Origin: an uncultured Bacteroides sp.
Lineage (GTDB): Bacteria > Bacteroidota > Bacteroidia > Bacteroidales > Bacteroidaceae
Assembly: GCA_949289295.1 (NCBI GenBank)
Contig: CASENM010000015.1
Span: forward strand, 1 to 59,763
Direction: 5' to 3'
DNA: 59,763 nt
A program made the position numbers and the translations under genes. Below, one piece after another: positions 27,062-34,922 of this stretch. Each line of letters begins with the position of its first letter. The first letter of the stretch is position 1. The notes below the pieces were generated by a model, which was not told where the DNA came from, ran no database searches, and was given only the letters and a program-made list of their open reading frames with translations.

Positions 27062-28177
27062 ATGAAAGTAAAAAAGATTTTGTGGGGTGCACTTTGCCTG
27101 TTGGCAATGGGCTTGAGCGTTGTGTCGTGTAGCGATGATGATGGTTTCTTGGACGATTCCGGTTCCAAGGTGATTCTGCCGGGACGCCGTGCTTATATTT
27201 TGTATGAGGGGACTTTCGGCTTTTCCAATTCAGGGCTGGCATTTTATGCCCCCGACAAGAATGCGGATTTTATAGAAGATATCTATAAGCGGCAGAATGG
27301 GAAAGGGATGGGCGATACCGGTTTGTCAATGGTGGAGCACGATGACAGGATTTATGTGGTTGTCTCCGGTTCCAATTATGTGGCACGTCTGAATGCGGCA
27401 GGTGTGGAGCAATGTCGCAAGACTTTTACAAATACACCTCGCTATATCGTGGCGGATGACAGGTTTGTATATGTTACCCAGTATGGGGGACGTGTAAGTA
27501 AGTTGGATGCCCACTCGCTCGTTGAAATGGATGTCTATCGGGGAGAAAACGATTGCCTGGAGGGGATAGCCGAGTGTGACGGCCGCCTTTATGTAGCCAA
27601 TAGTTATCATTATAATGATGTCGGTCAGGTTATATACAACAATGAGGTGCTTGTCATCAATGCCAATACAATGGAGCGGGAGGGAAGGATTACGGATGTG
27701 ACTGTTAACCCCGAACGTGTATGGGAAGATGACGACCGTATTTTCTTGATTTCCCGCGGCGATTACGGAGACGTAAAGAACGAGCTTCAAATAATTGATC
27801 CGCGCAATGGGAATCGGGTTACTCATGTGTGTGAGGCAACTAAGTTGGCTGAGGGGGATAATGATGTGATATATCTTGTCAATACAAGCACGGTGTATGA
27901 TGCAAATTGGAATGCTGTCACTACAAATACATTCTTCACTTATCACGTGAACAGCGGACAGATAACTGACCATACTTTCCTGAACGAGGCTCCTGAAGAA
28001 CTTTATCAGTCTGTCATCTATATGATGGAAGTGGACGATGAAACGGGCGATATTTATATCGGTACAAGCGATTATGTAAACGAAGGAAAGGTTTATCGTT
28101 TCGACCGTCAGGGGGTCTTGAAAGAGACGTTCAGAGCCGGCGGAACCAATCCTAATTCAATGTTGTTTATTGATTGA
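27062..28177 (+). CDS. btuG: BtuG-like surface B12-binding lipoprotein (beta-propeller)
   Basis: 371 residues with a lipoprotein signal peptide (lipobox SVVSC about residue 22). The rest is a repetitive beta-propeller of the YncE/DUF5074 type: repeats such as RIYVVVSGSNYVARLNAAG, RYIVADDRFVYVTQYGG and RLYVANSYHYN. BtuG proteins cap the BtuB barrel on the cell surface and bind cobalamin with very high affinity. Assignment rests on the fold, the lipoprotein signal and the riboswitch context. No btuB gene is adjacent. Confidence 0.85.
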   Translation: MKVKKILWGALCLLAMGLSVVSCSDDDGFLDDSGSKVILPGRRAYILYEGTFGFSNSGLAFYAPDKNADFIEDIYKRQNGKGMGDTGLSMVEHDDRIYVVVSGSNYVARLNAAGVEQCRKTFTNTPRYIVADDRFVYVTQYGGRVSKLDAHSLVEMDVYRGENDCLEGIAECDGRLYVANSYHYNDVGQVIYNNEVLVINANTMEREGRITDVTVNPERVWEDDDRIFLISRGDYGDVKNELQIIDPRNGNRVTHVCEATKLAEGDNDVIYLVNTSTVYDANWNAVTTNTFFTYHVNSGQITDHTFLNEAPEELYQSVIYMMEVDDETGDIYIGTSDYVNEGKVYRFDRQGVLKETFRAGGTNPNSMLFID

Positions 28178-29322
28178 TGGGGATGAAATATTTTTGGCTG
28201 TCTGCCTATATCGTAATTGGAGTCTTGTTTCTTTCCGCCTGCAGTGGAAGAAGCAAGACTTCTTTTGTTCCGGAGCACGGTGATACTCTGCGGCTAAGGT
28301 ATGCCGATAATCTTTCCATCGTCCGTTATCCGGACTATACATTGGCTGTGTTGCGTAATCCGTGGGATACGCTGAAAACGCTTCACTCGTATGTTCTGGT
28401 TGACAGAAATGCGGACTGTCCGGCTGATTTGCCCGAAAAGGCAACGGTGGTGAAAGTGCCTTTGATGCGATGTATGGTATATTCGTCTGTACATTGCAGT
28501 TTGTTCAAGGAACTGGGTGCGCTGGAGAGGATAGCAGGTATTTGTGGACTTGAGTATATGAATGTACCTGAAATCCAGGAAGGATGCCGGAACGGTACAG
28601 TGACCGATTGTGGAAACAGTATGAGCCCGGATATAGAGAAAATCATAGATTTGCGTCCGGATGCAGTTTTGCTTTCTCCGTATGAGAATAATGGTGGATA
28701 TGGGAAGCTCGGAAAACTTGGCATACCGTTGGTGGAATGTGCGGATTATATGGAAACTTCACCGTTGGGGCGTGCGGAATGGATGGTGTTTTATGGACTG
28801 CTGACAGGTACGTACAATCGTGCGGATTCGTTGTTTCATGAAGTGGAAAAAGAATATCTCAGACTGAAAACGGTGGCTGCACAAGCCGGGAAAAGACCTA
28901 CTGTCATCAGTGATTTGAAATATGGTTCTACCTGGTATGTTTCCGGTGGGGAAAGTACGACCGGACAGTTGTTCGCCGATGCCGGAGCCGATTATGTGTT
29001 TGCCGGGTTGAAAAACAGCGGTTCGTTGCCGATGGCTTTTGAAACAGTGTTCGATAAAGGTCAGTTTGCCGAGTATTGGTTCATTAAATATAACCAGCCA
29101 GAGGACAAGACTTATCGGGAACTGGCCGCGGAATATGCACCTTATTCCCGTTTTCGGGCATTTCGCGAACGTAGGGTTTATGGCTGCAACAGTCATCGGA
29201 TTCCTTTTTATGAGGAGACACCTTTCCGGCCGGACCTTTTGCTAGATGATATGGTGAAAATCTTTCATCCAGAGTTGTCAGACCAAACTCCGACAAAATA
29301 TTTTACTGGATTGGCTGAATGA
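28177..29322 (+). CDS. btuF: BtuF-like cobalamin-binding lipoprotein of an ABC importer
   Basis: About 381 residues with lipobox LSACSG, overlapping the btuG stop by one base (the ATG at 28183 is an alternative). The body is a class III periplasmic-binding fold: conserved segments are LIDLRPDAVLLSPYENNGG, a linking helix, and YGSTWYVSGGESTTGQLFADAGADYVFAG. It should carry cobalamin from the outer-membrane transporter to the BtuC permease. The riboswitch argues for cobalamin rather than haem or siderophore. Confidence 0.85.
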   Translation: MGMKYFWLSAYIVIGVLFLSACSGRSKTSFVPEHGDTLRLRYADNLSIVRYPDYTLAVLRNPWDTLKTLHSYVLVDRNADCPADLPEKATVVKVPLMRCMVYSSVHCSLFKELGALERIAGICGLEYMNVPEIQEGCRNGTVTDCGNSMSPDIEKIIDLRPDAVLLSPYENNGGYGKLGKLGIPLVECADYMETSPLGRAEWMVFYGLLTGTYNRADSLFHEVEKEYLRLKTVAAQAGKRPTVISDLKYGSTWYVSGGESTTGQLFADAGADYVFAGLKNSGSLPMAFETVFDKGQFAEYWFIKYNQPEDKTYRELAAEYAPYSRFRAFRERRVYGCNSHRIPFYEETPFRPDLLLDDMVKIFHPELSDQTPTKYFTGLAE

Positions 29323-30353
29323 AAAAAAATAAAAGTTTCATATATGTAACAGGTCTGACAGCATGTATTGTCGTGCTGGTTGCAGCTAATTTGCTTTTTG
29401 GCTCAGTAGATATTCCGGCCAAAGCTGTGTGGAGCATCTTGTGTGGCGGAGAGGCGGGAAAGGCCAGCTGGGCATATATTGTGTGGGAGTCACGGTTTCC
29501 CCAATGTGTGACGGCGTTGCTTTGTGGAGCAGCCTTGTCTGCTTCCGGACTGATGCTTCAGACGGTTTTCAGCAATCCGCTGGCCGATTCTTCCATTTTA
29601 GGAATCAGTTCGGGTGCCAGTTTGGGAGTGGCATTGGTTGTGATGGCCGGAGGAAGCGGTATGGTTGCAGGCGCATTCAGTCTGTCAGGTTTCTTTTCGG
29701 TCGTTTTGGGAGCTTTGGCGGGATCTGTTGCTGTATTGGCATTGATTTTGGGCCTTTCCTTTTTGATTCGGAACAATGTGATGTTGCTTATAGCGGGCAT
29801 CATGGTGGGGTATGTAGTGTCCTCGGTGATTTCTCTGGTGAGTTTTTTTTCTTCATCGGAGCATGTGCATTCGTTTGTGGTGTGGGGGTTGGGAAGCTTC
29901 GGCGGTGTATCGTTGGAGCAGCTTCCGGCATTCTCCTGTTGTGTGGCGGTCGGCTTGTTGATGGCTGTCTTGCTGATAAAGCCTCTGAATGCCTTGCTTC
30001 TCGGGCCTCGTTATGCAGAAAATCTAGGTATTCATGTGCGTAAAGTTCGCAATCTGCTTTTGTTGGCTACGGGTATCCTGACTTCTGTGACTACTGCTTT
30101 TTGCGGGCCTGTGGCTTTTATCGGTTTGGCGGTTCCTCATATAGCCCGGCTTTTGTTGGGGACATCCAACCATAATTTTCTGATGCCGGTTACATTTCTT
30201 TGTGGCGGTGCGTTAGCTCTTCTCTGCAATTTGATTTGTATACTTCCCGGTGATATGGGAATTATTCCTCTGAATGCTGTCACTCCTGTTCTGGGAGCAC
30301 CTGTGGTAGTTTATGTTATTGTCAACCGACGTAAACTTCAATATTTTAACTGA
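29319..30353 (+). CDS. btuC: BtuC-like ABC transporter permease (FecCD family)
   Basis: 344 residues with about ten membrane segments. Family motifs are visible: SRFPQCVTALLCGAALSASGLMLQTVFSNPLADSSILGISSGASLG near the start (within a longer conserved run) and GPVAFIGLAVPHIARLLLG before the coupling helix. It forms the dimeric inner-membrane channel for cobalamin. Overlaps btuF by four bases (ATGA), so translation is coupled. Confidence 0.9.
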   Translation: MKKNKSFIYVTGLTACIVVLVAANLLFGSVDIPAKAVWSILCGGEAGKASWAYIVWESRFPQCVTALLCGAALSASGLMLQTVFSNPLADSSILGISSGASLGVALVVMAGGSGMVAGAFSLSGFFSVVLGALAGSVAVLALILGLSFLIRNNVMLLIAGIMVGYVVSSVISLVSFFSSSEHVHSFVVWGLGSFGGVSLEQLPAFSCCVAVGLLMAVLLIKPLNALLLGPRYAENLGIHVRKVRNLLLLATGILTSVTTAFCGPVAFIGLAVPHIARLLLGTSNHNFLMPVTFLCGGALALLCNLICILPGDMGIIPLNAVTPVLGAPVVVYVIVNRRKLQYFN

Positions 30354-31369
30354 TGGAAAGACATGAAGTGGTAATAGAAGGAAACGATGTGGCGGTCGGA
30401 TATCGCGGCAGGCACGGTAGGACGGTGCATGAACATCTGGACTTTTGCCTGTACAGAGGTGAGCTCACCTGTTTGTTGGGGACAAACGGAGCAGGGAAGT
30501 CTACCTTGCTTCGTACGTTGGCCGGCACTCAGCCTTGTTTGGGGGGACAATTGGAACTGTTTGGCAGATCGTTGGAAGATTATTCGGCAGATGAGCGTTC
30601 GCGGCTGATAGGTGTTGTGCTGACAGACAGCACACAAGTGGGAGGACTGACAGTTTATGAACTGGTAGCGTTGGGGCGTCAGCCGCATACTGGTTTTTTC
30701 GGTCGTTTGAACAGATATGACAGGGAGCAGGTGGCACATGCCTTGCAGGCTGTCGGAATTGCCCATAAGGCGGAGTCGTACATGGGGCAACTTTCTGATG
30801 GAGAACGACAGAAAGCGATGATAGCCAAAGCGTTGGTTCAGGAATGCCCGTTGATACTTCTGGATGAACCTACCGCATTTCTTGATATAGCCAGCAGAAT
30901 TGATGTCATGGCTCTTTTACGCCGTCTGGCTGTCGAAGAGGGTAAAGCTGTTTTGTTGTCAACTCATGATGTGGAGCAGGCACTGGTTTTGGCCGACCGT
31001 TTGTGGTTGCTGGGGGATAAACGAGGTCTGGAGTGTGGTGTGACGGAAGACTTGATACTGAGTGATAAGATAGACATGCTGTTCGGAAGCCGATCTCATG
31101 TTCGTTTTGACAGGAAGCATGGCGTGTTTTCTCCCGAGATGGAGGTTAAAGGATATGTATATTTGTCGGCGGCAGATGAAATATTGTATCATTGGGCTCA
31201 GAACGCGTTGAACCGTCATGGATATTTCTGCGTGGAGCAGAAGCCGGATGGAGACTGTCCATGCTTTCAACTGGAAGTGGCCGCTTCCCGTCAATTGGTT
31301 GTCAGGATGGTGCATTCTACTGTTGAATGCACTTCTTTTGAGGAGTTGCTTGCGATTCTTGACAAATGA
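30353..31369 (+). CDS. btuD: BtuD-like ABC transporter ATPase with C-terminal extension
   Basis: 338 residues. Walker A GTNGAGKSTLL, Q-loop region, signature LSDGERQKAMIAKAL, Walker B LILLDEPTAFLD and switch His STHDVEQAL are all present, so it should be active. The ATPase domain ends near residue 250; about 85 more residues follow (from HGVFSPEMEVKG to the end) that are not part of a standard BtuD and include a CPCFQLEV segment. The start overlaps the btuC stop by one base. Confidence 0.9.
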   Translation: MERHEVVIEGNDVAVGYRGRHGRTVHEHLDFCLYRGELTCLLGTNGAGKSTLLRTLAGTQPCLGGQLELFGRSLEDYSADERSRLIGVVLTDSTQVGGLTVYELVALGRQPHTGFFGRLNRYDREQVAHALQAVGIAHKAESYMGQLSDGERQKAMIAKALVQECPLILLDEPTAFLDIASRIDVMALLRRLAVEEGKAVLLSTHDVEQALVLADRLWLLGDKRGLECGVTEDLILSDKIDMLFGSRSHVRFDRKHGVFSPEMEVKGYVYLSAADEILYHWAQNALNRHGYFCVEQKPDGDCPCFQLEVAASRQLVVRMVHSTVECTSFEELLAILDK

Positions 31370-31406
31370 AAAATGTCATTTCTTCGTGAGTTCTGAATAA
31401 ACTCAT

Positions 31407-31414
31407 TATATTTG
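31407..31414 (+). promoter_or_regulatory. -7 box of the GNAT/DUF3440/ParB-like cassette
   Basis: TATATTTG lies 32 bases before the first ATG, with a near-match TTCG 20 bases upstream at the -33 position. Confidence 0.55.
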
Positions 31415-31446
31415 TGTCAGCAATATAATGAAACAATGTTCGATTT

Positions 31447-31845
31447 ATGGTGAAAATAGTTCAGTTGGAAGGAACCGAAGCGCAGCTTTATACATTGGTG
31501 GCTCCTTTGGCGATGAATCCGAAAATATTGAAATATAACAATAACTATCCGTTCAAGACCGGCGATTCGTTTGTCTGGTTTGTGGCAGTCGAGAAGGGTT
31601 GTACTGTAGGGTTCATACCGGTGGAGGTGAGAAGCAAGTTCATGATTGTCAACAACTATTATGTAAATGAAGCTGACGAACAGCGGCTGTTCCCTCTGCT
31701 GTTGAAGGCCGTGGGTGAGTATCAGACTGTGGCCGGAAAGACATTGCAGGCTGTGGTGATGGCCCGTCATGCCGCTTATTTCGAGTCGGAAGGTTTCAAA
31801 ACAGTCAAAACGTGGAAGGTATATCTGAAAATGGAAAAGTCATGA
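31447..31845 (+). CDS. GNAT-like N-acetyltransferase-fold protein
   Basis: 132 residues, cytoplasmic. The order of strands, WFVAVEKGCTVGFIPVEV and the C-terminal HAAYFESEGFKTVKTWKVYLKME resemble the GNAT fold, but the usual acetyl-CoA-binding R/QxxGxG/A motif is not clearly present, so it may not be a catalytic acetyltransferase. It overlaps the next gene by four bases (ATGA) and is the first gene of a three-gene cassette, so it probably works with the two products downstream. Confidence 0.6.
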   Translation: MVKIVQLEGTEAQLYTLVAPLAMNPKILKYNNNYPFKTGDSFVWFVAVEKGCTVGFIPVEVRSKFMIVNNYYVNEADEQRLFPLLLKAVGEYQTVAGKTLQAVVMARHAAYFESEGFKTVKTWKVYLKMEKS

Positions 31846-33140
31846 AAAAGAAAGAGGGAGTGAAGAATGTGTATGAACTGTTCCAGGAAAGACTGGATGT
31901 AATATTTAAGGAGTTTGATAACATTTATATTTCTTTCTCTGGCGGCAAGGACAGCGGTGTGCTTCTGAATTTGTGCATTGACTATATACGCAAACATAAT
32001 CTGAAAAGACGTCTCGGAGTTTTTCATATCGACTATGAGGTGCAGTACAAGATGACAATCGACTATGTGGACAGAATCTTGGATGCCAACAAGGATATTT
32101 TGGATGTATATCGGATATGCGTGCCATTTAAGGTACGTACCTGTACTTCGATGTATCAGGACTACTGGCGGCCTTGGGATCCGGAAAAACAAGATATATG
32201 GGTCCGTCAGATGCCGGAAAATGTGCTGACCAAGAAAGATTTCCCTTTTTTCCGTGATGATATGTGGGATTATGAGTTCCAGCTCCGGTTTGCTTCGTGG
32301 CTGCACGAAAAGAAAGATGCCGTGCGTACTGCCTGCTTGGTAGGAATACGTACACAGGAAAGTTATAACCGATGGCGTGCCATTTATGGAAGTCAGAAGC
32401 AGTTTCTCTATCATAATTACCAGTGGAGCTCGAAGATAGCTAACGATGTGTTTAATCTGTATCCGATTTACGACTGGAAAACTACGGACATATGGGTGGC
32501 CAACGGAAAATTCGAATGGGATTACAACAAGCTTTATGATTTGTATTATCAGGCCGGAGTCAATCTGGAGAGGCAGCGTGTAGCCAGTCCTTTTATATGC
32601 GAGGCGATAGAAAGTCTGCGGCTTTATAAGATGATTGATCCGGACACATGGGGCAGGATGATCGGGCGTGTGAACGGCGTGAACTTTTCGGGCCTGTATG
32701 GGGGAACCCGGGCTATGGGGCGTAATTCCGTCAAACTGCCTCCCGGACATACGTGGAAGTCGTTTATGGAGTTTTTGCTTTCCACTTTGCCGGAAGAAAC
32801 GAGAAGGGGATATCTGATGAAACTGCAGACCAGTATCAAATTCTGGCGGACCAAAGGAGGGTGTCTGGGAGACGATACGATACAGAAGCTGCTCGACCTC
32901 AAGATACCGATTGAGATACGCAACAAATCCAACTACAAGACGACCAAACGGCCGGTCATGATGGAGTATCTGGATGATATAGACATTCCTGAGTTTAGAG
33001 AGATTCCTACCTATAAACGGATGTGTCTTTGCATTCTGCGTAATGATTATGCATGTAAGTATATGGGATTTGCCTTGACTAAAGAAGAGCTTAAGCGGAA
33101 GAATACAGTTTTACAGCAATATAAAGATATATGGACATAA
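31842..33140 (+). CDS. DUF3440 PAPS-reductase-like ATP pyrophosphatase (IbrA-like)
   Basis: 432 residues from ATG 31842; a longer start at 31812 is inside the previous gene. The N-terminal half is an adenine-nucleotide alpha-hydrolase/PAPS reductase fold with the pyrophosphatase P-loop SGGKDSG at about residues 33-39. The C-terminal half is the DUF3440 region, ending in RMCLCILRNDYACKYMGF, whose clustered Cys could bind metal. The catalytic Cys motif of true PAPS reductases is not seen. Together with the ParB-like gene that overlaps it by 10 bases, this corresponds to the IbrA/IbrB pair described as regulators in Escherichia coli; chemistry is unknown. Confidence 0.82.
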   Translation: MKKKEGVKNVYELFQERLDVIFKEFDNIYISFSGGKDSGVLLNLCIDYIRKHNLKRRLGVFHIDYEVQYKMTIDYVDRILDANKDILDVYRICVPFKVRTCTSMYQDYWRPWDPEKQDIWVRQMPENVLTKKDFPFFRDDMWDYEFQLRFASWLHEKKDAVRTACLVGIRTQESYNRWRAIYGSQKQFLYHNYQWSSKIANDVFNLYPIYDWKTTDIWVANGKFEWDYNKLYDLYYQAGVNLERQRVASPFICEAIESLRLYKMIDPDTWGRMIGRVNGVNFSGLYGGTRAMGRNSVKLPPGHTWKSFMEFLLSTLPEETRRGYLMKLQTSIKFWRTKGGCLGDDTIQKLLDLKIPIEIRNKSNYKTTKRPVMMEYLDDIDIPEFREIPTYKRMCLCILRNDYACKYMGFALTKEELKRKNTVLQQYKDIWT

Positions 33141-33673
33141 AAGAATATAAAAGCCCGGTTTACAACGTCATTGCCGTACCGGTGGAAAAAGTGTTTGCCA
33201 ATGATTATAACCCGAATGTGGTGGCTCCCCCTGAAATGAGGCTGCTTGAACTGTCAATCTGGGAAGATGGTTTTACGATGCCCTGTGTGTGCTATCATGA
33301 CAAGGAAAACGACAAGTATATTCTGGTAGACGGATTTCATCGTTATCGGGTGATGAAGACTTCAAGAAGAATCTATGACAGGGAGCATGGGATGCTTCCG
33401 GTTGTGGTGATTGACAAAGACTTGTCACAGCGTATGGGGTCAACGATCCGTCATAACCGGGCGCGCGGGACGCATGTGGTGGAGCTGATGACGAACATTG
33501 TGGCTGAGTTGACGAAAGCGGGGATGTCTGACCAGTGGATAATGAAAAATATCGGAATGGACAGGGATGAACTGTTGCGGCTGAAGCAGATATCCGGTTT
33601 GGCAGCCTTGTTTGCCGACAAGGATTTCTCCATCCCTGAGCCGATGATGCCGGCTCCGAAGGATGAAGATTGA
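33131..33673 (+). CDS. ParB/Srx-fold protein (IbrB-like)
   Basis: 180 residues. The first about 110 residues fit the ParB N-terminal/sulfiredoxin fold: VEKVFANDYNPNVV, YILVDGFHRYRVMK and GSTIRHNRARGTH, which corresponds to the nucleotide-binding arginine region of ParB-type proteins. A short helical segment (MSDQWIMKNIGMDRDELLRLKQISG) follows and could be a helix-turn-helix. No plasmid partition context is present. The gene overlaps the DUF3440 gene by 10 bases, so the two are coupled. Confidence 0.8.
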   Translation: MDIKEYKSPVYNVIAVPVEKVFANDYNPNVVAPPEMRLLELSIWEDGFTMPCVCYHDKENDKYILVDGFHRYRVMKTSRRIYDREHGMLPVVVIDKDLSQRMGSTIRHNRARGTHVVELMTNIVAELTKAGMSDQWIMKNIGMDRDELLRLKQISGLAALFADKDFSIPEPMMPAPKDED

Positions 33674-33706
33674 CTGTATCGGCAGGTTTGTACTGTCGTA
33701 AGAAAT

Positions 33707-33768
33707 AAAATGTTTCGGCATTTTGGTTGAAACGCTTCGACGTTTTGCATGAAACGCCGAAGCGTTTT
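33707..33768. repeat. Three palindromic repeat units with a 22-bp period, acting as a bidirectional hairpin
   Basis: Units: AAAATG-TTTCGG-CATTTT, GAAACG-CTTCGA-CGTTTT and GAAACG-CCGAAG-CGTTTT; equivalent positions are 33711, 33733 and 33755, a period of exactly 22. Units 2 and 3 are nearly perfect reverse complements and would form a hairpin of about 17 bp between the convergent ParB-like gene and the chromate transporter gene, so it may end both transcripts. Confidence 0.85.
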
Positions 33769-33794
33769 AGTTTTGTCCGGCAGGAAGGCGATGT

Positions 33795-34364
33795 TCAGTA
33801 GATGACATATCCTGCCATTCCGCACAGGACGATGAGCAGAATAGGGTTGACTTTGTATCGGTAGGAGGCGATGAAAGTGGCGATGAAAAGAATCGCACTG
33901 ACGATTTGTTGGGTCAGGTCTGTGCCGAAATTTTCTCCGTTCATCAACACCAGTGCCGCAGCAGCCAACAGACCGACTACTCCGGGGCGTAAACCGGTGA
34001 AAGTTGCTTCTACAGCCGGGTGTCTCTGATATTTCAGGAAAAAACGGCTGATGAGTATCATCAGGATGAAAGACGGGAGTACGACCGAAAGTGTGGCGAT
34101 TGTGGAGCCAGCGATGCCGGCCGCATGCGAGTAACCTGCATTGACAACTGCCACATATCCTACATAAGTGGCAGAATTGATGCCGATAGGGCCGGGTGTC
34201 ATCTGGCTCAGCGCGATGATGTCGGTAAAGTCGGATGTGCTCAGCCATCCGTATCGTGTGACTACTTCTCCCTGAATCATGGAAATCATGGCATATCCGC
34301 CGCCGAATCCGAACAGGCCGATTTTAAAGAATGTATAGAAAAGTTTCAGATATAGCAGTATCAT
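33795..34364 (-). CDS. Chromate transporter, half-size subunit (second gene)
   Basis: 189 residues from the ATG at 34364, which overlaps the upstream stop by four bases (ATGA) and has a GGAGG ribosome site before it. One CHR domain with about five or six membrane segments: FKIGLFGFGGGYAMI, ALSQMTPGPIGINSATYVGY, GLRPGVVGLLAAAAL. Short CHR proteins are usually encoded as pairs that assemble as a heterodimer exporting chromate, though the physiological anion may differ. Confidence 0.88.
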   Translation of the reverse strand: MILLYLKLFYTFFKIGLFGFGGGYAMISMIQGEVVTRYGWLSTSDFTDIIALSQMTPGPIGINSATYVGYVAVVNAGYSHAAGIAGSTIATLSVVLPSFILMILISRFFLKYQRHPAVEATFTGLRPGVVGLLAAAALVLMNGENFGTDLTQQIVSAILFIATFIASYRYKVNPILLIVLCGMAGYVIY

Positions 34365-34921
34365 TTTTCCTCCTCTCTTGATTTTTGTTTCCGTTGGTAT
34401 CTGCCGTAAATGAATCCTCCCGCACCGCTCAGTATGATGACATAGATGGGTGAGAAGCCCAGTAACCAGATAAGCAGTGCGGAGACTACGGGAATCCATA
34501 TATTGTATCTGCTGATGCGTGCCGATTTGGCCATCTTGAATGTTGGGGCGGCTATCAATGCCACTACGGCAGGGCGGATTCCCTTGAAAATATTCTCCAC
34601 TGTTTCCAGATGCTGGAACTGGCGGAAAAACAATGCGATGGCCAGCATGATGACAAATGAAGGCAATACGGTGCCCGCCGCCATCCAGAACGCTCCCCAG
34701 AACCGGCGCAACTTGTAGCCGATGAATATGGCTATATTTACGGCAAAGATGCCTGGAACGGTTTGTGCCAGTGCCATCAGGTCCAGAAAATCTTCTTTGC
34801 TGATCCATTTCCTTTTGTCGACCAGATCGGCTTCGATGAGGGGAACCATGGCATATCCCCCGCCGATGGTGAAAAGTCCGATGCGGCTGAAAATGAGGAA
34901 AGACTTTAGATAAAAATTCAT
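34361..34921 (-). CDS. Chromate transporter, half-size subunit (first gene)
   Basis: 186 residues. The single CHR domain mirrors its partner: FSRIGLFTIGGGYAMVPLIEADLV, ALAQTVPGIFAVNIAIFIGYKL, GIRPAVVALIAAPTF. It differs in the PGP(I/F) region (VPGIFAVN against TPGPIGIN), as expected for non-identical halves of a heterodimer. The basic tail GRYQRKQKSREEEK lies in the cytoplasm. Its ATG is 2 bases downstream of the hybrid sensor stop on the same strand. Confidence 0.88.
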   Translation of the reverse strand: MNFYLKSFLIFSRIGLFTIGGGYAMVPLIEADLVDKRKWISKEDFLDLMALAQTVPGIFAVNIAIFIGYKLRRFWGAFWMAAGTVLPSFVIMLAIALFFRQFQHLETVENIFKGIRPAVVALIAAPTFKMAKSARISRYNIWIPVVSALLIWLLGFSPIYVIILSGAGGFIYGRYQRKQKSREEEK

Positions 34922-34922
34922 G

